NCBI RefSeq assembly: GCF_020103725.1 | Contig: NZ_JAHXBG010000027.1 | Span: 85,905-149,904, forward strand | DNA: 64,000 nucleotides | Origin: Hyalangium gracile | GTDB taxonomy: Bacteria > Myxococcota > Myxococcia > Myxococcales > Myxococcaceae | Reading direction: 5' to 3' | In this document: positions 1 through 7,459 of the stretch, piece by piece | Layout: every line of letters begins with the position of its first letter | Position numbering within the stretch: the stretch's first letter is position 1 | Notes under the pieces: generated by a model | Told to the model about the DNA's origin: nothing | The model's database searches: none | Seen by the model: only the letters and a program-made list of their open reading frames with translations | Position numbers and translations under genes: made by a program

Positions 1-644
1 TCCTGGAGCGCCGCCGCCATGTCCGTCACCAGGCCGAAGTCCAGCAGCACCACCCGTCCACCGTCCGCGACCATCACGTTGGAGGGCTTGATGTCCCGGT
101 GCAGCTTCCCCGCGCCGTGCAGGAAGCCGAGCCCCTCGGCGAGTTGCCGGAGCGCATCCCGCAGGCGCTCCTCGTCGAACGGGCGCTCCGAGCCCGCCGG
201 AGTCCGCACGGCGTCCAGGAAGGAGCGGCCCCGGATCAGCCCCATCGTGAGGAACCACTGCTCCCCGTCCGAGTGCAGCTCGTAGAACTGCACGAGGTTG
301 GGGTGGGCCACCCCCGTGAGCGTGCGGAACTCCTGCTTGAAGAGCAGGAGCGCGCTCGGATCCCTCCGGCGCATGAGCTTGAGCGCCACCACCGCGTTGC
401 GCTCGCGATCGTGCGCCTCGAACACCGCCCCGAAGGCCCCGGCGCCGAGCTGACGCTGGAGCACGAAGCGCTCGGAGCTCCAGCCTCGGACGAGCTCGGC
501 CTTGCCGGACACCGCGGTGTCCGAGGTGAGCCCGCTCACCGGTGCGTCGGATACGTGCGCCAGCTCGCGAAGGAATGCGAGCGTCGAAGAACCTTCCCTG
601 GAGACATCCTGGTCGCTCACGCCCGCAGCGTACTCCTTGCGCAT
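1..644 (-). CDS. Serine/threonine protein kinase, N-terminal part (runs off the window)
   Basis: Reading leftward from an ATG at 644, about 214 residues are visible before the window edge. After a leader of about 50 residues comes a Hanks-type kinase lobe. It has the glycine loop LGAGAFGAVFEA, the VAIK-like lysine in VVALKLM, the catalytic loop HRDIKPSN and the DFG of LLDFGLV, so it should be an active cytoplasmic phosphotransferase. The substrate, any transmembrane segment and the C-terminal sensor region lie outside the window. It is tandem with the helicase on the same strand, about 108 bases downstream of that gene's end. The kinase assignment is firm; the role is unknown. Confidence 0.9.
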   Translation of the reverse strand, partial: MRKEYAAGVSDQDVSREGSSTLAFLRELAHVSDAPVSGLTSDTAVSGKAELVRGWSSERFVLQRQLGAGAFGAVFEAHDRERNAVVALKLMRRRDPSALLLFKQEFRTLTGVAHPNLVQFYELHSDGEQWFLTMGLIRGRSFLDAVRTPAGSERPFDEERLRDALRQLAEGLGFLHGAGKLHRDIKPSNVMVADGGRVVLLDFGLVTDMAAALQ

Positions 645-752
645 GACGGACGCAGGACGCGGCGCGGCGCGGGCCTCGCTACTGGAGGCCCACACACCCA
701 CGGATTAGCGTCAGCGCAACTTTCTCCAGGAGCTGAACGCCACTGTCGAGGC

Positions 753-3700
753 TCAGCGGTTGATGACGAAGCCGCAGGCCGAGTCGAGCACCACCTTCGC
801 CCCGGAGAGCGCCTTCAGCAGACGCTCGTAGTGCGTGCGCTCCGCGTCCAGCTGCTCCTCGAGCGCCTCGGCCTTCAGCCCCTGGTGCCCCAAGGACAGC
901 CGCATCCGCTCCAGCGCGGCGTCGCGCTCGGCCTCGATGGCCTTGCGCGCCTTCGCCGCCAGCCTGCCCAGCTCCGCCTCGGCGGCCTTCTGGCCCACCG
1001 GCACCGCCGTGTCCACGAAGGCGCCGATGTTCGGGAACGCCCGCGACACCTCGTCCCCCTTGAGCGCGCGCCCGTCCGCCTCCAGCACCGGCAGCAGGCT
1101 CGCGTCCGCCTTGGCCCCGCCCGGCGCCTCCGCCACCGCCACGTGCAGCAGCGTCCGCTCCAGGAAGCGCGCGAGCTGACGGCTCGGCACCCGGGCGCCC
1201 GGCGAGGTGTCCTCCGGCTCGGGCAGCTGCACGTGGTAGAGCAGCTCCAGCCCTCGCGCCTTCAGCGGCCCGCGCTTCTCCAGGAAGCGGAACCCGCTGC
1301 GCCCGTACGGCCCGTCCCGCAGGAAGCCGAACAGCGCCTCCACCAGCGAGTGCCCCGTGGCGAAGTACTCCAGCTCCTCGGCCTCCACCGCCGTGTCGCG
1401 CCAGAAGGTGCCCAGCACCGTCCGGTCCTCCATCACGTCCAGCCCCGGCAGCCCCTCCACGTTCAGCGCGTGGCCGAAGTGGAAGGCGCACTGGAAAGCC
1501 TCCACCTCCTCGTCCGTGTCCACCCGGATGCCCACCCGCTTGGCCAGCTCGGTGACGGTCTCCTCCAGCCGCTCGTCCAAGTCCCTCGCCACGCCCCAGA
1601 GCCCGTCCTCCAGCGGCTGAGCCTCGTCCTCCTCCTCCTCGTCCTCCTCGATGCCCATGCGCGCCTGCGCGCGCTTCACCAGCCGCTCCACCGCCGGCTT
1701 GTCGAAGGAGCGCAAGTCCAACAGCGGGTCATACGCGCGCTTCACCTGCGCCCGCGCCGCCTCCACCTTCGCCTTCAGCTCCGCCGCGTACGCCACGCGC
1801 GCCTCGCGCGGCAGCAGCGCCAGCTCCGCCAGCCGGTCCTCCACCTCCTCCAGCACCGCGTCCAGGCCGCCCACCGTCTCGCCGAACACGCCCACCGCGT
1901 CCGCCAGCAGCATCAGTACGTCCGAGGCCAGCGTCCCCGCCGGATCGAACACGTGGATCTCCACCGGCTTCGTCTGGCCGATGCGGTCCAGGCGGCCGAT
2001 GCGCTGCTCCACCGTCGCGGGGCTCCATGGCAGGTCGTAGTGCACCAGGTGGTGCGCGAACTGGAAGTTGCGGCCCTCGCCGCCCACCTCCGTGCAGACC
2101 AGCACCAGCGGGCCCTCCGGGTCCCGGAAGCGCGCCACCTGCCTGTCACGCTCCACCAGCGGCAGGTCTCCATGGTAGCCGAGCGCCTCGATGCCCTCGC
2201 GCCCCAGCTCCGTCTGCAGCGCCTCCAGCGTGTCGCGGCTCTCGGTGAAGACGAGCACCTTGGCCGCCGCCTCCGAGGCCCAGATGCCGCGCAGCACGCC
2301 GAGGAACGCCACCAGCTTCGCATCCCTCGCCGGCAGCTTCAGGTCCGCCGCCTTGAGCGCCGGGTTGGCCTTCACCGCGCCCGTGAACGCCGCGGCGCTG
2401 GACTCCAGCCGGCGCAGCACGTTGGCCAGGGGCGCGCCGCGCAAGCTCGACGCCGCCAGCGCCGCCAGCGCCGCGTCACGCGTCTTCAGCTCCTCGGCCG
2501 TGGGCTTCACCGCGTGGCGGTGCAGCCGCCGCGTGGAGAAGCCGCCCACCACCGCGCGCCGGTTGCGCACCAGCCGATCCGACAGGCTGTACGTCTCCGC
2601 CAGGTGCTCCAGCAGCGCCTCCTTCTCCTTGAGCGCCTGGAGCTTCGCGTCCTCCGGGAAGCGCCTGGCCAGCGCCTTCACCGCCTTGGCCGGCTCGTTG
2701 CCCTCCAGCAGCGCGCGCACCGCGCTGGACAGCTCCTCCTGCCGCGCCAGCCGCTGCTCGAAGCCCTTCACCGTGGGCGCCGTCGCCGCGTCGATGAGCG
2801 TGAGCAGCCCGTGGTACTCGGCAGGGTCCAGCTGCATGGGCGTGGCCGTGAGCAGCAGCAGGCCCCAGCTGTTGCCCGCCAGCGCCTCGGCCGCCTCGAA
2901 GGCCTTCTCGCCCTTCAGGTGGTGCGCCTCGTCGATGATGACCAGGTCCCAGAACGCGTCCTCCTCGGCCACCGCGCGCCGGTGCTCCTCGGTGCGCGAG
3001 AGCATCTCCAGGCTCGTCACCACCAGCGGGAAGCGCTCCCACGGGGACACGTCCGGCTGCTCCTTCAAGGACTGCGCGTAGCGGTCCGAGTCCATCAGCG
3101 TGAAGAGCTGGTTGAACTTGTGGAACAGCTCCACCAGCCACTGCACCGTGAGGTGGCTCGGCGCCACCACGAGCACGCGCCGCGCCAGCCCCGACAGCCG
3201 CAGGGCGCTGAACACCATGCCCGCTTCAATCGTCTTGCCCAGGCCCACCTCGTCCGCGAGCACGAAGCGCGGCCGGCGCGCCGACAGCACCCGCTGCACC
3301 ACGCCCACCTGGTGCGGCTTCACCATCACCCGGCTGGCCAGCAGCGCCCCCAGCGCGTCGCAGCGCCGCTCGTCGTCCAGCACCAGCGCCTGCTTGCGCA
3401 GCATGAAGGCCTTGGCGTCCCCCACCCGGCCCTCGCGCAGCGTGGAGAGCAGATCCGAGCGCGGCGGCAGCGCGCGCACCTCGGACTCCGGCATCTCGTC
3501 CTCCTCCCCCGTGTCCGCGTAGCGGATGACGTAGCGCCGCAGGCCTCGAGCGCCGGGCTCCTCCCGCACCACCGTGGCCTGTCGCCCCTTGGTGGTGACG
3601 ATGGGCTCGCCAGTCGGCAGCGCGTAGGACACCAGCGCGCCGCCCTTCGTGGACACCAGCACCGGCGCGTCCTCCCGAGCAGGGAAGAAGACGACCGCCT

Positions 3701-3797
3701 TGGCGCCTCCCTCCTCGAGCATGGCGAGATGCCCCACGCCCCACTCGGGCTGGGGGAGGTAGCGGACCTTGATTCCTTCGACGAGGGGCATAGGCAC
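753..3797 (-). CDS. SNF2/RapA-family DEAD/DEAH-box helicase-like ATPase
   Basis: A 1014-residue superfamily 2 Swi2/Snf2-type ATPase. Walker A lies in ADEVGLGKTIEAG near residues 181-193, the DEAH box in IIDEAHH near 287-293, and the arginine-finger motif VI in QRIGRLDRIGQ in the second RecA lobe. The N-terminal 120 residues are beta-rich and Tudor/KOW-like in feel, as in RapA, and the last 300 residues include an acidic stretch (EEDEEEEDE) and a charged helical tail. RapA recycles RNA polymerase; other bacterial members remodel nucleoprotein complexes. Which applies here cannot be decided from sequence. The start chosen gives MPMPLVEGIK; a second ATG two codons in is equally possible. It is monocistronic in appearance. 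Confidence 0.88.
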   Translation of the reverse strand: MPMPLVEGIKVRYLPQPEWGVGHLAMLEEGGAKAVVFFPAREDAPVLVSTKGGALVSYALPTGEPIVTTKGRQATVVREEPGARGLRRYVIRYADTGEEDEMPESEVRALPPRSDLLSTLREGRVGDAKAFMLRKQALVLDDERRCDALGALLASRVMVKPHQVGVVQRVLSARRPRFVLADEVGLGKTIEAGMVFSALRLSGLARRVLVVAPSHLTVQWLVELFHKFNQLFTLMDSDRYAQSLKEQPDVSPWERFPLVVTSLEMLSRTEEHRRAVAEEDAFWDLVIIDEAHHLKGEKAFEAAEALAGNSWGLLLLTATPMQLDPAEYHGLLTLIDAATAPTVKGFEQRLARQEELSSAVRALLEGNEPAKAVKALARRFPEDAKLQALKEKEALLEHLAETYSLSDRLVRNRRAVVGGFSTRRLHRHAVKPTAEELKTRDAALAALAASSLRGAPLANVLRRLESSAAAFTGAVKANPALKAADLKLPARDAKLVAFLGVLRGIWASEAAAKVLVFTESRDTLEALQTELGREGIEALGYHGDLPLVERDRQVARFRDPEGPLVLVCTEVGGEGRNFQFAHHLVHYDLPWSPATVEQRIGRLDRIGQTKPVEIHVFDPAGTLASDVLMLLADAVGVFGETVGGLDAVLEEVEDRLAELALLPREARVAYAAELKAKVEAARAQVKRAYDPLLDLRSFDKPAVERLVKRAQARMGIEEDEEEEDEAQPLEDGLWGVARDLDERLEETVTELAKRVGIRVDTDEEVEAFQCAFHFGHALNVEGLPGLDVMEDRTVLGTFWRDTAVEAEELEYFATGHSLVEALFGFLRDGPYGRSGFRFLEKRGPLKARGLELLYHVQLPEPEDTSPGARVPSRQLARFLERTLLHVAVAEAPGGAKADASLLPVLEADGRALKGDEVSRAFPNIGAFVDTAVPVGQKAAEAELGRLAAKARKAIEAERDAALERMRLSLGHQGLKAEALEEQLDAERTHYERLLKALSGAKVVLDSACGFVINR

Positions 3798-4255
3798 TCA
3801 GAAGAGGTGATCGGACAGAAAGGGGGCTCGCCTCTTAACGCTCCGCCTTCGCGAAGGCCATCCCGCAGCGCGGGGCCTCGTCAGAGCGAAGCCGCACGCC
3901 GTCCGCTCGCTCGACCCGACCTGTTGAGTCACCCCGCGAGCTCCGCGCCCGGCTCGCGCGCGCCAGCTCCCGCGCTCGCGATCAGCCGCCTCCGACCCGC
4001 TTCGCTCGCTCGCCTTCTCGCTTCCAAAACCCCGGCGCCATACCCCTGCGGGCTCATCGTCTCCCGGGCCTTCCAGTGAGACCCTGTTTTCGCGAGCCTG
4101 ATGCAGACTGGGAAGTCAAGAAAACCTTGGTGAGATATTGCTTTGACCCGTGCGGGAGACGATCCCAAAACGTCCTGTTTTCTCAATTGTTGGAGCGAAA
4201 CAGGGCGATTTCGAACGGCCCACATTCAACACACCCGGATATTTTTCTTACTTGT
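3798..4255. other. Intergenic stretch between the divergent helicase and cytochrome genes
   Basis: No convincing gene. The left part (to about 4080) is GC-rich with simple gctcgctcg-like composition. From about 4080 the composition drops sharply to A+T-rich, unlike the rest of the window. Two imperfect direct repeats of the form AATTGTT-N4/5-CGAAAC occur at 4185-4201 and 4258-4275, about 73 bases apart. They could be regulator sites or remnants of an older duplication; I cannot tell which. Confidence 0.4.
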
Positions 4256-4284
4256 TGAATTGTTCTGTTCGAAACGGATATTCT
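4256..4284 (+). promoter_or_regulatory. Candidate sigma-70-type promoter for the cytochrome lipoprotein leader
   Basis: TTGAAT at 4256-4261 and TATTCT at 4279-4284 are separated by 17 bases, in the most A+T-rich part of the window. A transcript would begin near 4291, just before the structured leader. The second AATTGTT/CGAAAC repeat overlaps this element, so a regulator bound there would affect it. This is sequence inspection only. Confidence 0.35.
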
Positions 4285-4304
4285 TTTTATGGCTCGAAAA
4301 TGAC

Positions 4305-4404
4305 TCTTCCGGTGAAAGCCGGAAATGATGAACCTCTGGTAAGCTCAGATTAGTAGAGCAAACAGGGGACATAACAGAAAACCGGAGTGCCCTCTCACTC
4401 CGGT
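4305..4404 (+). ncRNA. Structured 5' leader resembling a c-di-GMP-II riboswitch
   Basis: Three nested elements are visible. The first is TTCCGG-TGAAAG-CCGGAA at 4307-4324. The second pairs CCTCTG (4333-4338) with CAGGGG (4363-4368) around a GCTC/GAGC stem (4343-4346 / 4356-4359). The third is a perfect 9-bp hairpin, ACCGGAGTG-CCCTCT-CACTCCGGT, at 4381-4404, eight bases ahead of the AAGGAGG ribosome site. The unpaired blocks GGAAATGATGAA (4321-4332) and TTAGTAGAGCAAAC (4350-4363) match, in order and spacing logic, blocks I remember from c-di-GMP-II riboswitches (GGAAA..AUGAUGAA and UUAGUAGUGCAACC). The flanking GCAC/GUGC stem would be replaced here by GCUC/GAGC. TTCCGGT at 4307-4313 could instead pair with ACCGGAG at 4381, giving a mutually exclusive fold. 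The class assignment is inference; the structure itself is seen. Confidence 0.5.
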
Positions 4405-4425
4405 GATTCGCAAGGAGGGGCCACC

Positions 4426-6266
4426 ATGCGTGAGACGACCGAGACACTGGCAACGAAGTTCGAGACCACCCATCGGGTGGGGTTGCCGGGCGTCGGACTC
4501 CTGCTCGCCGCTCTTGCCGCCTTTGCTTCCGCCTGTGGTCCCCAGGACGAGGCGGGCACCCCGGACGAGCTGAGCATCCAGGCGCAGGCCATCGATGACG
4601 ATGACGACAGCGATGACCGCCGCCGTCCCCCCCGTCGTCGGGCGGCAACGCGGTGGGCATCTCGCTCCTGGTGGAGGACGGCACGGCCACCCCGCTGCGC
4701 CTGAAGGCCGGCCAGGCCTTCTTCATCAACCAGATCGATCTGCGCGCGACGGCCACCTCCACTCACGACGAGGGCGTGCGTGGGCTGGACCGGACGGGCG
4801 ACTTCAGCGGCCTGGGCTGGGGCGGCCTGCGCCTGGCCGAGGAGTCCTTCGAGCTGCTGGCCGGGCCGGACGGCTACAAGCGCCGCCGCTTCTACCGGGA
4901 CGCCGCGTGGATGGACGTGCCCAGCTACTTCATGGTGGAGCAGGTGGACGCCCGCGGCCACCTCGTTGCCCTGCCCATCATCCTGAACGCGGGCTCCAAC
5001 GATAAGCGCCGCGAGGACGACGACTTCTTCGTCCGCCGCTTCCGCGCCATCCAGTGGACGTACGGCTGCGTGAGCGAGTCGAGCTGCGTCGGCGCCAGCA
5101 ACTTCCTGCAGGAGGCGCTGGTGGAGCTGCGCAACGCGCGCACCCCCTGCAAGAGCAAGAACTTCACCCTCCACCCGAGCACCAAGGCGCTGCGCCTGCG
5201 CTGGTCCCTGCGCCCGGTGGCCCCCTACACCATCCCCGTGGAGCAGGTGGCCCAGCCGGCCTACGCCTACGGCTTCGACATCGACGTGAACGCCATCACG
5301 CCTCCGCGTGCGGATGGCACCTACGCGCCGGGTACGTCCATCCAGTTCCGCCTCACCCTGAAGGACGGCGCCGGCCGCCGCCTGCACCCCCAGGGCTCGC
5401 TTCCCACGTATAATGAGGTCATCTCCGGCTCCGTCGAGTCGGGCATCCAGTACTACCAGGCGTTCTTCGATCCGACGGCGACCTACTACCGGCGCAAGCA
5501 CCGCGAGCGCATGCTGATGACGCAGATCATCGGACCGGCTCAGCTCATCAAGCCCATCCGCTCCATCATCGACATGGAGGGGTTCCTGGGCCCCAACGAC
5601 GTGCAGACGCTGGGCACGTTCGAGCGCGACGGGGTGTTCTCCCAGTTCCAGACCTTCCCCCCCGGCAACGATCTGTTCGGCGGCGCGTTCGATCCGGCCC
5701 ACCTGGGCTGGGCCGCTCCGGTGAGCGACGCGTGGACCTATGACATCCCCGCCAACGCCGTGCCGGGCACCTATCTGGTCACCGTCAAGGGCCGCCGCAC
5801 CTTCATGGGCGAGGACCTGCCGGCCAGCAAGACCATCGAGATCCAGGTCGGCACCCGGCAGCGCACCACCGCGCCGCTGACCACCGGCCCCTGCAACAGC
5901 TGCCACAGCCAGGGCGGCGAGCTGAGCGCCGTGCTCCACGGCAACGACAACCGCGCCGCCTGCTCCGGCTGCCACACGCCGCTGGGCTTCGAGCTCGAGG
6001 GTCCCATCTTCGTGCGCGTGCACTTCATCCACTCGCGCTCGGACCGCTTCGACGCCGAGCTCGCCCAGTGCAGCAAGTGCCACCTGAGCAAGGAGAGCAT
6101 CCAGCGCACCAGCAAGGCTGCATGTTTCTCCTGCCACAAGACCTGGTCCCGGCAGCACGAGGCCCAGTTCGGCCCGATCAAGAACATGTATGTGGGTGGT
6201 GGACGGGAGTCCTTCCAGCAGTGCACCAGTACCTGCCACACTACGCACCCGAAAAGCGGCCTCTAG
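4426..6266 (+). CDS. Multihaem cytochrome c lipoprotein, interrupted by a frameshift at a C7 tract
   Basis: The ATG at 4426 follows AAGGAGG and opens a lipoprotein signal peptide ending in the lipobox-like FASAC, then an acidic DDDDDSDD linker. At the seven-C run at 4627-4633 the frame is lost, and the rest of the protein continues in another frame from about 4634 to 6266. Adding one C gives a continuous protein of about 613 residues. The C-terminal part carries haem sites CNSCH, CSGCH, CSKCH and CFSCH plus CTSTCH, which has one extra residue between the cysteines. So four classic and one atypical haem c site sit in an outer-membrane or periplasmic lipoprotein, consistent with electron transfer. 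No OmcA/MtrC partner genes are adjacent. The leader upstream looks like a riboswitch. Confidence 0.8.
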
Positions 6267-6295
6267 CCGCCCCCAACCTATTCAGGAGGTCCTCC

Positions 6296-7459
6296 ATGGC
6301 ACAGGTGAAGATGCAGACGGCTCGAACCTCGGAGAAGGAGCCCGTCGCGGCCGCGGAGGACCTGCTGAAACAGCTGGGCGGTTTCCAGCCCAAGCTGGTC
6401 ATGTTGTTCGCCTCGCGTGAGCGCGACCAGAGCGCGCTCAACCGCGCCGTGCGCGAGCGCCTGCCCAAGGGCTGCCGCCTGCTGGGCGCCACCACCGCCG
6501 GAGAGCTGGACAACACCGGCATCTACTCTGGCCAGGTGGTCATCGGCGCCCTGGCCGGTGACTTCGACGTGGGCCTGGGCATGGGCGTGGGCCTGAGCTC
6601 CGACGCGGTGTCCGCCGGCGCCACCGCCATCCGCAAGGCCTGCGAGGAGCTGGGCGTGCGGCAGGCGGACCTGGATCCGCGCAAGTACGTGGGCCTGGTG
6701 ATCGACGACGGCTTCCGCTACAAGAAGGAGGAGCTGCTGCTCGGCATCCTCGAGAAGAACCAGACGCTGGTGCTCGTGGGCGGCGGCGCCAGCGACGACA
6801 ACCGCGACATGAGCAAGCAGTCCGCGCAGCTGCACGTGGACGGCGAGGTGGCCACCGACGCCGTCGTCGTCGGCCTGTTCCGCACCAACGCGCCCTTCGC
6901 CGCCCTGCGCTCGCACTGGTACATCCCCACCGGCGAGCGCATGACCATCACCAAGGTCGACGAGACGCACACGCGCGCGCTGGAGATCGACGGCAAGCCG
7001 GCGGCCCTGCGCTACGCGGACCTGCTCGGGTGCCAGCCGGCGGAGCTGGAGTTCGGCACCCCGAAGGGTTTCGCCGTCCGCCCGACCGCACTCCGAGTGG
7101 GGCGCGAGTACTTCATCCGCGCGCCCTGGAAGCCCATCCTCGAGGACAACTCCATTCTTTTCGCCAACTTGCTGGAGGAGGGCTCGGAGCTGGAGCTGAT
7201 GAAGATCGGCGACATGGCCGGAATGACGAAAACCTTCTTCACCGAGGAGCTGCCCAGGCGGGTACACAACCCCCAGGCCGCCCTCCTGTTTCACTGCGGT
7301 GGGAGAATGTGGTACGCGAGCGCTACAGGTAAGGTGCCGGAGCTAGCCCAGACCTTGCGCTCCGCGCCCACGGCGGCTGGAATGAATGTGCACTTCGAGA
7401 TCTACTCGGGGTTCCACATCAACACCACGCTGACCGTGCTGGCGTTCGGATCCAACTGA
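6296..7459 (+). CDS. FIST domain sensory protein
   Basis: 387 residues from the ATG at 6296, which has AGGAGGT six bases upstream. The protein has a FIST N domain (for example GCRLLGATTAGEL and the glycine-rich VLVGGGASDDNRD) followed by a FIST C domain (EYFIRAPWKPI, ALLFHCGGRM, GFHINTTLTVLAF). FIST domains are predicted ligand-binding sensors, proposed to bind small molecules such as amino acids, usually near chemotaxis or two-component genes. The stop TGA overlaps the ATG of the next histidine kinase, so the two should be translationally coupled and the FIST protein is the likely input module for that kinase. It has no signal peptide or membrane segment. Confidence 0.9.
   Translation: MAQVKMQTARTSEKEPVAAAEDLLKQLGGFQPKLVMLFASRERDQSALNRAVRERLPKGCRLLGATTAGELDNTGIYSGQVVIGALAGDFDVGLGMGVGLSSDAVSAGATAIRKACEELGVRQADLDPRKYVGLVIDDGFRYKKEELLLGILEKNQTLVLVGGGASDDNRDMSKQSAQLHVDGEVATDAVVVGLFRTNAPFAALRSHWYIPTGERMTITKVDETHTRALEIDGKPAALRYADLLGCQPAELEFGTPKGFAVRPTALRVGREYFIRAPWKPILEDNSILFANLLEEGSELELMKIGDMAGMTKTFFTEELPRRVHNPQAALLFHCGGRMWYASATGKVPELAQTLRSAPTAAGMNVHFEIYSGFHINTTLTVLAFGSN

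Noticed and set aside
99..4079. A 1326-codon plus-strand ORF, and many other 200-1000-codon ORFs opposite real genes
   Set aside because: They are antisense to genes with clear domains. They are Arg/Ala/Gly/Leu/His-rich, as expected of shadow frames in very GC-rich DNA, and show no family motifs.
3929..4225. 98-codon minus-strand ORF in the helicase/cytochrome intergenic region
   Set aside because: No ribosome site, abrupt composition change inside it, and no domain-like pattern.
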